Assembly: GCF_014385065.1 (NCBI RefSeq)
Contig: NZ_JACRTA010000001.1
Location: forward strand, 930,001 to 994,000
From: Lentihominibacter hominis
Lineage (GTDB): Bacteria > Bacillota > Clostridia > Peptostreptococcales > Anaerovoracaceae
Length of the DNA: 64,000 nt
Direction: 5' to 3'
The translations under genes were made by a program, and so were the position numbers. Shown here piece after piece: positions 29,970 to 39,176 of the stretch; the stretch's first letter is position 1; every line of letters begins with the position of its first letter. The notes under the pieces are model-generated. The model searched no databases. It was given only the letters and a program-made list of their open reading frames with translations, and had not been told where the DNA came from.

Positions 29970-30267
29970 GTGTTTCTTCAGATTTTTTTTTCAACCAATC
30001 CACCTGCATAGTGAGCTGGCCAACTTTTTTCGCATATTCAGCTTTTTCCTTGCGTTCTAAAGCGAGTTTTTCTTTCAGATTATCCTCTCGTGTGTCATTA
30101 AAAACCACGGATGCTTTATCGAGGAACTCCTTCTTCCAGTTGCGGAGAAGATTCGGCTGAATATTGTTTTCGGTTGCGATTGTATTTAAGTCTTTTTCTC
30201 CTTTGAGCAGTTCAATCACTAATTCTGATTTGAATTTGGCAGAGAAATTTCTTCTTGTTCGAGACAT
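29920..30267 (-). CDS. IS3-family OrfA (DNA-binding part)
   Basis: This 115-residue protein has an N-terminal helix-turn-helix (FSAKFKSELVIELLKGEKDLNTIA) and a C-terminal leucine-zipper-like coiled coil (KKVGQLTMQVDWLKKK) typical of IS3-group OrfA. It overlaps orfB by 50 nt. The A9 slippery run sits at the WLKKK codons near its end, where -1 slippage joins it to OrfB. Confidence 0.92.
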   Translation of the reverse strand: MSRTRRNFSAKFKSELVIELLKGEKDLNTIATENNIQPNLLRNWKKEFLDKASVVFNDTREDNLKEKLALERKEKAEYAKKVGQLTMQVDWLKKKSEETLGPDYESKFSPKPFED

Positions 30268-30312
30268 AATAATAATCCTTCTTTCTGTAGTGTTTACAGT
30301 ATATCAGATTCA

Positions 30313-30714
30313 TTAAGAAATGTCTCTTGAAGTGTCTTAAATTACGATACCATTATACAAAATTTTAAGATAATGCACTATCAACACACTCTTAAGTTTG
30401 CTTCTAAGTCTTATTTCCATAACTTTAGGGTTAACCATACGCAAGACCAATCACTCTCGGACAATACTCATGATTTTCGGTAAAAAACGTAAAAGAAATA
30501 AGAACAATTAACAAAATGTATAATAACAATCAATAGCGACTAATGATTTTCATGTAAAAGGACACCAAACTATACGGTGTCCTTTTCAAATTCTTACGTC
30601 ATATCAAGGCTCATTCAATCGTGGTAAATTCGTGGTAAAATGAGTGCTTTCCTATATTTCAAAATGCTTGAAAGTATAGTGTTTATGCGGATAATCAAAA
30701 ATCAGATATAAAAT
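30313..30714. other. Gene-free right end of the element
   Basis: No gene is supported here. The stretch is AT-rich and holds a strong hairpin aaaggacacc/ggtgtccttt (30556-30586, bidirectional terminator type) and two arm-type integrase sites (30620-30640). Confidence 0.6.
30620..30640 (+). other. Integrase arm-type binding sites, right end
   Basis: Two copies of CGTGGTAAA (30620-30629 and 30631-30640) repeat the left-end pair in the same direction, as DR2 sites do in Tn916-family elements. Confidence 0.65.
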
Positions 30715-30744
30715 TTAAAATAAAATCTATAAGGAAAAGATAAT

Positions 30745-30797
30745 TCGCCGCATTGGCTAAACGATATGTTTGGGGTCCGATGTGGTGATTTTTTTTG
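30745..30797 (+). terminator. Probable native tyrS terminator, separated from tyrS by the element
   Basis: Arms tcgccgcattgg and ccgatgtggtga pair over 12 positions (with G-U pairs), followed by eight T residues. It follows the right direct repeat directly, where the region after tyrS would lie if the element were removed. Confidence 0.75.
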
Positions 30798-30917
30798 TAA
30801 GAATCGGATCTGGTATTTTTAAGTTTCCGGTTAATGATATGGGCAAGTGGTTATGAAAATTTTGAGTAGTCCCCTTGCATTGAAGTTGACAATTTTTATC
30901 ATGAAAAGGGAAAAGCA

Positions 30918-30985
30918 TTGACCATAAAAATAAGGATGATATAATTTTAATTAGTTAGTTAACACTAACGAAAGTACAAATTTCG
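30918..30985 (+). promoter_or_regulatory. Promoter and palindromic operator of the ECF/ABC operon
   Basis: TTGACC (30918-30923) and TATAAT (30940-30945) have a 16-bp spacer. Just downstream is gttagt-taac-actaac (30954-30969), resembling DtxR/IdeR iron-box half-sites, then a second inverted repeat cgaaa/tttcg (30969-30985). The position suits repression by a metal-sensing protein. Confidence 0.65.
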
Positions 30986-31017
30986 TTTGTTTAAAGATTT
31001 TATCATCAGGAGGAAAA

Positions 31018-31608
31018 ATGAATTCAAAAACAATGAAGCTTAAGACAAAAGATTTGATAGTAGCGGGCGCTTTTGCAGCTCTTTATGTAGTAGTACTGTT
31101 TTCTGTCGTATCTGTGATGGGATTTGTTCCTATTCTTTATCTAATAGCCCCTTTTGTTAATTCTGTTATTTTAGGAAGTATTTATATGATGTATGTTTCG
31201 AAGGTACCTAAATTTGGTGTCATATTGATCCTTTCGGCGGTAGTGGGGCTGTTAACATCTTCCGGAGGAGTGTGGATGGCTCTGATTTGGTGCCTTGCTG
31301 TGGGGATAGCAGCGGAATTTATAGCGCGGGCAGGAGGATATTGCTCAAAAAATTTTTATATTGCCAGTTACACTGTATTTGCATGCACAAGTATGGCTCC
31401 TTTCTGGATGTTGGTATTTGCAAAGCCTGCTTTTATAGAATCGTGCGAAGCGTATTATGGGGCGGATTATGCTGCAGCTATAGATAAGTTTACCCCGGAG
31501 TGGATTATTTTGATATTGATTGCAATTGCCTTGATCGGGGGATTAATTGGAGGTATTGTCGGCTCTAAACTCCTTAAAAAACATTTTAAAAAGGCAGGAG
31601 TAGTTTAA
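31018..31608 (+). CDS. ECF transporter substrate-binding (S) component, MptD family
   Basis: This 196-residue membrane protein has about six hydrophobic helices, with the start MNSKTMKLKTKDLIVAGAF and charged tail KLLKKHFKK. It fits the MptD (formerly Trep_Strep) group of putative S components, which confer substrate choice on an ECF importer. Strong AGGAGG precedes the ATG. It heads a tightly overlapping set S-T-A followed by two ABC half-transporters. The ligand is unknown; a metallophore is inferred from context. Confidence 0.85.
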   Translation: MNSKTMKLKTKDLIVAGAFAALYVVVLFSVVSVMGFVPILYLIAPFVNSVILGSIYMMYVSKVPKFGVILILSAVVGLLTSSGGVWMALIWCLAVGIAAEFIARAGGYCSKNFYIASYTVFACTSMAPFWMLVFAKPAFIESCEAYYGADYAAAIDKFTPEWIILILIAIALIGGLIGGIVGSKLLKKHFKKAGVV

Positions 31609-32321
31609 TGGGGGTTGGCGAAATTACTCAGCAGATAAAGTTAAAGTTGGATCCTCGCACCAAGTTTGTACTTCTTTTCGGAGTCGGCAGTTCATGCTTG
31701 ATGCTTCCTCCTTTCTGGCTGGAAATAGCTACATTTATTTTATTGAGTCTGCTTTTAATTGCCAGCGGACGTTTCAGAAGTGTTGTTAAATTTGCCGTGA
31801 TTTTGTCCGCCATGATTTCTCTCGATATAATAGTGGTTCCTAATATAAGCGGGGGAGGAGTTAGCTTGTTTCTTTCAGTAGCGAGGATGGCGAGGCTGAT
31901 ATTGCCTATATTTATGGCTGCAATGTTACTGCTGAAAACGACTTCGGTCAGTGAGTTTATAATATCTTTTGAACGTATGCGCCTTCCGGTAAAGGTCATT
32001 ATACCTTTCTCGGTTATGTTTAGATTTATTCCCACAATTTCAGAAGAGTGGAAGAGTATACGGGATGCCATGCGTTTTCGAGGAATAGGTATTTCGGTAA
32101 AATCAGTCTTGACGAAGCCTATGATGACGTTGGAATATACTATGGTTCCTCTGCTTATGTCTACAGCTACTATTGCGGATGAACTTGCAGCAGCATCCCT
32201 GTCAAGAGGGCTGGATGCTGATACGAAGCGTAGCTGTATTGGCGATATCAGACTTCATGGGAGTGATTATCTGCTGATGCTCTTTTCTGTAGGTTCTGTT
32301 ATTTACGGAGGATTGACATGA
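31608..32321 (+). CDS. ECF transporter transmembrane (T) component
   Basis: The protein has 237 residues and about five hydrophobic helices. The conserved cytoplasmic coupling motifs of EcfT are visible as AMRFRGIG and AASLSRGLDAD, related to the A-R-G type signatures that contact the ATPases. Its ATG shares a base with the S-component stop (TAATG) and its stop overlaps the ATPase start (ATGA), so the three are translationally coupled. Confidence 0.9.
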   Translation: MGVGEITQQIKLKLDPRTKFVLLFGVGSSCLMLPPFWLEIATFILLSLLLIASGRFRSVVKFAVILSAMISLDIIVVPNISGGGVSLFLSVARMARLILPIFMAAMLLLKTTSVSEFIISFERMRLPVKVIIPFSVMFRFIPTISEEWKSIRDAMRFRGIGISVKSVLTKPMMTLEYTMVPLLMSTATIADELAAASLSRGLDADTKRSCIGDIRLHGSDYLLMLFSVGSVIYGGLT

Positions 32322-33787
32322 TAAGGCTTAAAGGTGTGAGCTTTCGATATGAAAATGCCGGTGAGGGTGTATATAACCTAAAAGATATAGATTTAAATGT
32401 TGAGAAAGGAGAGTGTGTAGTTTTATGCGGAAAGAGTGGCTGCGGGAAAACCACGGTGACTCGGCTGATAAACGGCCTTATTCCTCATTATTATGAGGGG
32501 CAATTAAAGGGTAGTGTTTTTGTTGACAAGACAGAGATCGCAGATCAGCCTCTGGCAAAAATATCACAACATGTAGGATCTGTTTTTCAGAATCCGAGAA
32601 GTCAGTTCTTTAATGTGGATACGACGGGAGAAATTGCTTTTGGCTGTGAGAATCAGGGTTTGGCGAGGGCGGAAATCGCAGGCAGAATAGAAAAAGCTGC
32701 TGAGTTGTTTTCTCTTAGAGATCTTTTGGGGCGCAGTATTTTTGATCTTTCAGGAGGAGAAAAGCAGCGCATTGCTTGTGCGAGTGTATATGCTGTCCAG
32801 CCTGATATTTTTGTATTGGATGAACCATCCTCCAACCTTGATCAGGCGGCAGTAATAAAGCTGAAAGAGATTCTGGTAAAGCTTAAGGATTCAGGACATA
32901 CTATTGTGATTTCGGAGCATCGTCTGTATTATCTTATGGATCTGGCGGATCGTTTTATTTATCTTGAAGATGGGAAAGTGAAAACGCAGTATACGAGAGA
33001 TTCGTTGATGAAGTTGTCTCCGCAGGCTATATCATCCATGGGATTAAGAACGTTGGACCTTCGTCAGATAAATGATCAAAGTGGCGGAAAGAAAAATGAT
33101 ATGGTATCAGGAGTGTTCAGGATAGAAAATCTTTTATGTAAGATGTCAGGAAGAACTGTCCTTGATATAGATTCTTTGTGTATACCGGCGGGTGAAACGG
33201 TAGCAGTCATAGGGCATAACGGCGCAGGAAAATCAACCTTTGCGAGATGCTTTTGTGGCATAGGAAAGCATAGAGGAAAATTTTATCTTGAAGAGCAAGA
33301 AATAAAAGCTAAGAGACGTCTGAAGAAAAGTTACATGGTCATGCAGGATGTTAACCATCAGTTGTTTACGGAGAGTGTGCGGGATGAAGTGACCTTAAAT
33401 GTTTCTGATTCCGGCAAAGGTGATTTAGAAACTGTCTTTGAGAAAATGGGTATAGTATCTATTGCTGATAATCATCCTCTGGCGCTTTCGGGGGGTCAGA
33501 AACAGCGGGTTGCCATAACAAGCGCAGTGTATGCAGGAAAAAAGTTTTTAATATATGATGAGCCCACGAGTGGACTTGATTATGAGAGTATGTGTCGTGC
33601 TTGTACCCTTATTAACGAGGCGGCAAGAAATGCGGAATTGTCGCTTGTTATTACTCATGATCTGGAATTTATTATGAAGTGCTGTACGGCAGTTCTTCAT
33701 ATTGAAAATGGCACAGTAAAAGCCTTTTTTCTTCTTGATGATAAAGGAAGAGAACGGTTAAAGGAAGAGTTTTTAAATATAAAATAA
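32318..33787 (+). CDS. ECF transporter double ATPase (fused A components)
   Basis: This 489-residue protein has two ABC ATPase domains in tandem, replacing separate EcfA1 and EcfA2. The first carries Walker A GKSGCGKTT (~39) and LSGGEKQR; the second carries GHNGAGKST (~298) and LSGGQKQR. Both Walker B aspartate-glutamates are present (VLDEPSS, YDEPTSG). It powers the S-T pair above. A dedicated ATPase beside its own S component makes this a group I, single-substrate ECF system. Confidence 0.93.
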   Translation: MIRLKGVSFRYENAGEGVYNLKDIDLNVEKGECVVLCGKSGCGKTTVTRLINGLIPHYYEGQLKGSVFVDKTEIADQPLAKISQHVGSVFQNPRSQFFNVDTTGEIAFGCENQGLARAEIAGRIEKAAELFSLRDLLGRSIFDLSGGEKQRIACASVYAVQPDIFVLDEPSSNLDQAAVIKLKEILVKLKDSGHTIVISEHRLYYLMDLADRFIYLEDGKVKTQYTRDSLMKLSPQAISSMGLRTLDLRQINDQSGGKKNDMVSGVFRIENLLCKMSGRTVLDIDSLCIPAGETVAVIGHNGAGKSTFARCFCGIGKHRGKFYLEEQEIKAKRRLKKSYMVMQDVNHQLFTESVRDEVTLNVSDSGKGDLETVFEKMGIVSIADNHPLALSGGQKQRVAITSAVYAGKKFLIYDEPTSGLDYESMCRACTLINEAARNAELSLVITHDLEFIMKCCTAVLHIENGTVKAFFLLDDKGRERLKEEFLNIK

Positions 33788-33808
33788 ATGAAAAGTAAGG
33801 AGGATTTT

Positions 33809-35617
33809 ATGAAAAAGCAAAGCCCTAAGACAGGTATGTCAAGGCTTATACAGTTGGCTATGACAAAGAAAACACTTGTCATAAGTTCTGTGGCGCTGTC
33901 TTGTTTGGCCGCCGTAGCCAGTTTTATCCCTTATCTGGCAATTTACAATATTGTACGCCAGATACTGGAAGTATATCCGGACTTGAATGAACTGGGACAT
34001 ACAGATTTATTTTATTATGGCTGGCTTGCCATAGCAGGTGTTGTGGCTAATGTTGTGCTTTATTTTAGCGCTCTTGTATGCTCGCATCTGGCAGCATTTG
34101 GAACATTATACGAGTTGAAGGTAAATTTTCTTACACATTTAGCCAGAGTGCCTCTTGGATTTCATGTATTGATAGGCAGCGGCAAATTAAGAAAAATTAC
34201 GGATGAGAATATAGAAAAAATTGAAACATTTATTGCACATCAAATACCTGATATAGTTGCCGCTTTTGTATCACCTGTCGTGATGATTGTGATATTGCTT
34301 AGTATCGACTGGCGTTTAGGTCTGGCTGCTATTGCAGGCATTATTGTGGCTTTTATTCTGCAAAGTGCAGCTTATGGCAGAGAGGGTGCCAAAAAGATGA
34401 TGGATCAGTATCAGCGATCTCTTGAGAATATGAATAATGCAGCTGTAGAATATATAAGGGGTATTTCGGTGGTAAAAGCTTTCAAACAGACTGTGTATTC
34501 TTTCAGAAGGCTTCATGAAACCATTAAAGAATATACGGCTATGGTCATACCTTATACTTTGAGTTGGGAAAATCTTATGTCAGTATTTTTGACGCTGATA
34601 AATAATATCTATCTCTTTGTCTTGCCGGTGGGAATATTCATAGGAATGAATACAGGTGATTTTAAGGGATTTGCTTCTCAGTTTATTTTTTATCTTATAT
34701 TTGTTCCTGCCATAGCAGGAATCTTATCCAAGATAATGTATGTTAATTCTGACGCTATGCGTATAATAAATGGCGTTGAAACGATGGATTCAATACTGGC
34801 AGAACCTGAGCTGAAGCAGCCAAAAAATCCGGAACATACGAAAAATCATGATGTTTCTTTCAGTAATGTTTATTTTTCTTATGATAAAGACAAGGAAATG
34901 TATGCTCTTGAAAATGTCAGTTTTACAGCAAAACAGGGTGAGATAACGGCTATCGTAGGACCGTCCGGAGGGGGAAAAAGTACCATTGCACACTTAATAC
35001 CGCGTTTTTTTGATGTAGATGAGGGAAGCATATCTATCGGCTCTGCGGATATAAGACAGATGGAGAGTCCATATCTGATGAGTCAGGTGAGCTTTGTATT
35101 TCAGGATGTTTTTCTGTTTAAGCAAAGCATTAAAGAAAATATCCGTCTGGGGAACAAAAATGCTGATATGAAGCAGATAACAGATGCTGCCAAGGCAGCG
35201 CAGTGCCATGATTTCATCATGTCTCTGCCTGATGGATATGATACTGTTATAGGGGAGAAGGGCGTTCATCTCAGCGGGGGAGAGAGTCAGCGTATTGCTA
35301 TCGCTCGGGCGATTGTAAAAGATGCTCCTATAGTTGTTCTTGATGAAGCCACAGCCTTTGCTGATCCAGAGAATGAACATCTGATCCAGAAAGCTTTTGA
35401 AAAGCTTATGAATAAAAAAACCGTTATCATTATTGCTCATCGCCTTTCTACTATTCAAAGTGCTAATAATATAATTGTTATGGATAACGGGCATGTTGCT
35501 GAAAACGGAACTCATGATCAACTGCTGAAGAAAAAGGGAAAGTATGCAGCTATGTGGCAGACATATAATAAAACTGTCAGCTGGAAGATGAAAAAGGAGG
35601 CGAATATAAATGGATGA
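33809..35617 (+). CDS. ABC half-transporter, siderophore-import-like (first of pair)
   Basis: The protein has 602 residues, with membrane domain ~25-320 and ATPase domain ~350-590. Motifs are Walker A GPSGGGKST, signature LSGGESQR and Walker B IVVLDEATAFADPENE. The last block matches the FADPENE type seen in the first gene of the 0.6-4.1 kb pair. AAGGAGG sits 5 nt before ATG 33809, so the upstream ATG at 33788 is rejected. It follows the ECF ATPase by 21 nt. ECF genes plus a YbtPQ-like pair occur together in the equibactin locus of Streptococcus equi, where they import the ferric siderophore. Confidence 0.87.
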   Translation: MKKQSPKTGMSRLIQLAMTKKTLVISSVALSCLAAVASFIPYLAIYNIVRQILEVYPDLNELGHTDLFYYGWLAIAGVVANVVLYFSALVCSHLAAFGTLYELKVNFLTHLARVPLGFHVLIGSGKLRKITDENIEKIETFIAHQIPDIVAAFVSPVVMIVILLSIDWRLGLAAIAGIIVAFILQSAAYGREGAKKMMDQYQRSLENMNNAAVEYIRGISVVKAFKQTVYSFRRLHETIKEYTAMVIPYTLSWENLMSVFLTLINNIYLFVLPVGIFIGMNTGDFKGFASQFIFYLIFVPAIAGILSKIMYVNSDAMRIINGVETMDSILAEPELKQPKNPEHTKNHDVSFSNVYFSYDKDKEMYALENVSFTAKQGEITAIVGPSGGGKSTIAHLIPRFFDVDEGSISIGSADIRQMESPYLMSQVSFVFQDVFLFKQSIKENIRLGNKNADMKQITDAAKAAQCHDFIMSLPDGYDTVIGEKGVHLSGGESQRIAIARAIVKDAPIVVLDEATAFADPENEHLIQKAFEKLMNKKTVIIIAHRLSTIQSANNIIVMDNGHVAENGTHDQLLKKKGKYAAMWQTYNKTVSWKMKKEANING

Positions 35618-37364
35618 AAGAAAACCGAAGATGCAGAAAACTCTAATGCTGACAGATAAAGGATATAAGGACCTCAAAAAGGCTGTAGCAGCATGCACTG
35701 TTACAAACTTTTCAATGTTTATTCCGTCCATGATTATGCTTCTGGTAATTATGGAGCTTATGAAGCCATTCACCGGAGGAAATGTTTCATGGATTAACAT
35801 GTGGCTTTATTTTGCCGGGGGAATTGCAGGTGCAGTGCTTGTGTTTTTGTGCAGCAAAAATGATTATAAAAAAACGTATGTAGTATCTTATATGGAAAGT
35901 GAAAATGCAAGGACGTCTCTTGCAGAACATATAAGAAAACTTCCTATGAGCGTATTTAATTCAAAGAATCTGTCTGAACTTACTACAAATATGATGGGGG
36001 ACGTGGCAACTACGGAACATGTCTTGAGCCACATATATCCTCAGATGATATCAAATATGATAACTATTACTGTGGTGTGCGTGATGTTCGCTTTTTATGA
36101 CTGGCGTATGGCTCTTGCGATATTCATTTCTGTTCCTGTGGCTTTTCTAATCATATTTGCCAGCAAACGTATTCAGGAAAAACTGGGAAGAAAACATGAT
36201 AAAGCTAAATTGGAAGCTTCGCAGCAGGTTCAGGAGTACATAGAAGGGATTAAGGTGATCAAGGCATGCAATTTGGACGGTGAACAGTTTGAGGCGTTGG
36301 AAAATGCCCTCAGGACTATGAAAAAACTGGCAATAAAAATGGAATTTGGATCCGGTGTCTTTGTAACAGGAGCACAGATGATTCTTCAATCAGGCATAGG
36401 AATAACAGTTTTTACGGGTACATCTCTTTTGATGAGCGGAAAAATAGAACTCGTACCTATGCTGCTTTGTCTTACCATAGTTACGAGAATATACGGGCCA
36501 ATATTGACAGAACTGACTCTTCTTCCTGAACTGTTTTATCATAAAATAGCAATAAAGAGAATGCGTACGCTTATGAGTATTAAACCTATGGAAGGGGATG
36601 AGCAGAAGCCGGTAAAAGAATATGACATCACACTTAATAATGTTAGCTTCCGGTATAATGATCAAGGGGAAGATACAATAAAGAGTGTGGATATAACAGT
36701 TCCTGCAGGAGGAGTTACAGCTCTGGTTGGTCCAAGTGGAAGCGGGAAGAGCACCGTATCGCGGCTGATAGCCAGATTCTGGGATGTAGATGAAGGAAGT
36801 GTAAAGATTGGAGGTATAGATGTTAAAGAGCTTGATCCTGAACATTTGATGGAATATATGTCTTTTGTGTTTCAGGACGTAGTACTTTTTAATGATACGG
36901 TTTATAATAATATAAAAATCGGCAATATGGATGCCTCTGAAGAACAGGTGCTTGAAGCTGCCAGAGCAGCGCGCTGTGATGAATTTGCCAATAAAATGCC
37001 TAATGGATATAATACCATGCTGGGGGAAAACGGAAGTACTCTTTCCGGAGGAGAGAGGCAGAGGATCTCCATAGCAAGAGCTCTTCTCAAAGATGCTCCT
37101 ATAGTACTTCTGGATGAAGCTACAGCAAGTCTTGATCCGGAAAGTGAGGCATATATTCAGGAGGCAATAAGCAGGCTGATAATGAATAAAACGGTATTAG
37201 TAATAGCCCACAGACTGCGAACTATAGAAACAGCGGATAAAATTATTGTTCTTGATGAAGGAAAGGTTGTAGAACAAGGTACGCATAAGGATCTGATGAA
37301 AAAGGAAGGTCTTTATAGGAGACTGTATAGTATTCAGCAGGAAAGTTTAGGCTGGAGTGTATAA
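35610..37364 (+). CDS. ABC half-transporter, siderophore-import-like (second of pair)
   Basis: The protein has 584 residues, with membrane domain ~25-310. The ATPase motifs are Walker A GPSGSGKST, signature LSGGERQR and Walker B IVLLDEATASLDPESE. It overlaps the partner gene by 8 nt, with a GGAGG ribosome site in the partner's last codons, so a heterodimer is expected. A strong terminator follows at 37374-37417, ending the five-gene operon. No siderophore synthetase is in the window, so any ligand would be scavenged or made elsewhere. Confidence 0.87.
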   Translation: MDERKPKMQKTLMLTDKGYKDLKKAVAACTVTNFSMFIPSMIMLLVIMELMKPFTGGNVSWINMWLYFAGGIAGAVLVFLCSKNDYKKTYVVSYMESENARTSLAEHIRKLPMSVFNSKNLSELTTNMMGDVATTEHVLSHIYPQMISNMITITVVCVMFAFYDWRMALAIFISVPVAFLIIFASKRIQEKLGRKHDKAKLEASQQVQEYIEGIKVIKACNLDGEQFEALENALRTMKKLAIKMEFGSGVFVTGAQMILQSGIGITVFTGTSLLMSGKIELVPMLLCLTIVTRIYGPILTELTLLPELFYHKIAIKRMRTLMSIKPMEGDEQKPVKEYDITLNNVSFRYNDQGEDTIKSVDITVPAGGVTALVGPSGSGKSTVSRLIARFWDVDEGSVKIGGIDVKELDPEHLMEYMSFVFQDVVLFNDTVYNNIKIGNMDASEEQVLEAARAARCDEFANKMPNGYNTMLGENGSTLSGGERQRISIARALLKDAPIVLLDEATASLDPESEAYIQEAISRLIMNKTVLVIAHRLRTIETADKIIVLDEGKVVEQGTHKDLMKKEGLYRRLYSIQQESLGWSV

Positions 37365-37373
37365 AAAGCTTTG

Positions 37374-37417
37374 AATATCTCTGATCACGCAATTGTGATC
37401 AGAGATATTCTTTTTTA
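37374..37417 (+). terminator. Rho-independent terminator of the ECF/ABC operon
   Basis: Arms aatatctctgatcac and gtgatcagagatatt form a 15-bp perfect stem with a short loop, followed by a T run. Confidence 0.92.
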
Positions 37418-37439
37418 ATGTGTATTTTTGCCAATATCA

Positions 37440-37468
37440 TTGACAATGCTAAAATGCTATTATATAAT
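37440..37468 (+). promoter_or_regulatory. Promoter of the acyl-CoA ligase gene
   Basis: Perfect consensus TTGACA (37440-37445), 17-bp spacer, TATAAT (37463-37468), 38 nt before the start codon. It should be strong and unregulated unless bound by an unseen factor. Confidence 0.88.
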
Positions 37469-37506
37469 GCAAAATATGATTAATATGATTGAAGGAGAAT
37501 AAAATA

Positions 37507-39162
37507 ATGAGAACATATAATGATAAGATGTTTACTGAAACGTTTGAACGAGAGTATACATGGCTTAATGGATTTATGAGAAATGTAAGACGTTACGGCA
37601 GTCATACAGCTCTGATAGATCCGCTGACTGAACGTCAGTGGGATTACAGTCAGCTTAATTCGGAGGCGAACAGACTTGCTGATGCTTTGAAAAAAGACGG
37701 TGTGGGCAAGAATGATGTAGTTATGTCAGTTCTGGTCAACTGCCCTGAATTTTGTTTTTCTTATATAGGACCGAGAAAGATAGGCGCCATTTTAAATCTT
37801 GCCAATTTTAAGCTTTCATCGGGAGAGCTGTCTTTGCTTATAGACCATAATCGGCCTAAAGTGGTGATATACGCAGCGGAAGTCTGCGAAATGGTCACAG
37901 AAGCGTTGGAAATGGCAAACTATAAACCTGTCAGCGCAGTAATGGCTGATAATCTTGATAATACTATACTTCCTGAGGGGCATATATCGTATGATGATTA
38001 TGTGGAAGGAAAATCAAGAGAAAATCCGGAGAAAGATTTTGAGCCTCATATTTACGATGAAGTGGTGAGAATGTGTACAAGTGGGACATCGTCGCTGCCT
38101 AAAAGTGTACCTATCAATGATATAAATGAAGTTTTGTCAGCTCACGATGCTATTATGCATTATCCTCTTAATTTTAAGGATGTTTGCATGAACATGACCC
38201 CTTTGTTTCACAGAGGGGGAAGCCATTCAGGCGGAACATGCCCGACTTTTTATGTAGGTGCAACATTGGTGCTGATGAGGACGTTTTCACCGAGAACAAC
38301 TTTGCAGTATGTAGAAAAGTACGGAATAACATATCTTACAGGGTCTCCTGCTACGCTGGAAATGTTGGCTCATGTACAGGAAAAAACTCCATTTGATCTT
38401 TCCAGACTGAGAGGCCTTGTCACTATGGGAGCCCCTCTTGAAAAGGCCGCCTGCAAGAGATATCTTGAAATCCTTACTCCTAATATACTGAATGGATACG
38501 GAACTACTGAAACTTTCTGGAATTCATTCCTTAGACCTTACGATCTGCCTGACTATGCAGGAACTGTAGGGGGGAGTTGTATAGATGATGAAGTAAGAGT
38601 AGTAAAGATATATGAGGATAGAAAAGCCGAACCTGATGATATAGTGCCTATGGATAATGAAACAGTTGGTGAGATTATTCTCTGTTCACCTGCTAAGAGC
38701 AGCTACAGTTATTATAATAATCCTGAAGAAGAAGAAAAGAAATTTTATAAGGGCTGGATGTATACCGCTGATGTAGGCTGCTGGGATGAGAATCTGTATG
38801 TAACTGTCAACGGCAGAAAGGATGATATGATAGTATGCTCTGCCGAAAATATTTATCCTACACAGATAGAGGAAATTTTAAATGAGTTTGACAAAGTATC
38901 TGATTCCATAGTTACTTCCGTACCGGATAAAGCAAGAGGGCAGGCTGTGGTTGCTTACGTAGTGGCTAAAGATGAATCTCTGACTGTTGCTGAGCTGTCT
39001 GAATTCTGCACAGCTCATCCTATGCTTTCAGCTTATAAAAAACCAAGATGGTTTAGGATCGTGGACAGTCTTCCTCATACAGCTACAGGAAAGAAGATAC
39101 ATTATCTTATGAAACAGCAGGCAGAAGAGGATCTTAAAAACGGACTTTTAAAGAGAAAATAG
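37507..39162 (+). CDS. Acyl-CoA ligase / AMP-dependent synthetase
   Basis: This 551-residue adenylate-forming enzyme activates a carboxylic acid through an acyl-adenylate and loads it on CoA or a carrier. The ATP loop reads CTSGTSSLPK, with LNGYGTTET, the hinge VNGRKDDMI and the C-terminal catalytic lysine in TATGKKIHY. Substrate cannot be told; medium- or long-chain or aromatic acids are possible. ATG 37507 is preceded by AAGGAG; the TTG six codons earlier overlaps that site. It lies 14 nt before a hotdog thioesterase, suggesting a small acyl-processing operon. Confidence 0.9.
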   Translation: MRTYNDKMFTETFEREYTWLNGFMRNVRRYGSHTALIDPLTERQWDYSQLNSEANRLADALKKDGVGKNDVVMSVLVNCPEFCFSYIGPRKIGAILNLANFKLSSGELSLLIDHNRPKVVIYAAEVCEMVTEALEMANYKPVSAVMADNLDNTILPEGHISYDDYVEGKSRENPEKDFEPHIYDEVVRMCTSGTSSLPKSVPINDINEVLSAHDAIMHYPLNFKDVCMNMTPLFHRGGSHSGGTCPTFYVGATLVLMRTFSPRTTLQYVEKYGITYLTGSPATLEMLAHVQEKTPFDLSRLRGLVTMGAPLEKAACKRYLEILTPNILNGYGTTETFWNSFLRPYDLPDYAGTVGGSCIDDEVRVVKIYEDRKAEPDDIVPMDNETVGEIILCSPAKSSYSYYNNPEEEEKKFYKGWMYTADVGCWDENLYVTVNGRKDDMIVCSAENIYPTQIEEILNEFDKVSDSIVTSVPDKARGQAVVAYVVAKDESLTVAELSEFCTAHPMLSAYKKPRWFRIVDSLPHTATGKKIHYLMKQQAEEDLKNGLLKRK

Positions 39163-39176
39163 AGAGGGTGTTATAA

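Larger units (their letters stand above)
29068..30312 (-). mobile_element. IS3-family insertion sequence
   Basis: A 1245-bp element with TG...CA ends. The left end starts tgaactgatata and the right end, read inwards, tgaatctgatata, imperfect inverted repeats. It holds overlapping orfA and orfB on the minus strand. No clear 3-4 bp target duplication is seen (taa on the left, tta on the right), so it may have been rearranged after insertion. Confidence 0.82.

Noticed and set aside
29065..30315. Target-site duplication around the IS3-family element
   Set aside because: The flanking triplets (taa and tta) do not match as a direct repeat, so no duplication is claimed.
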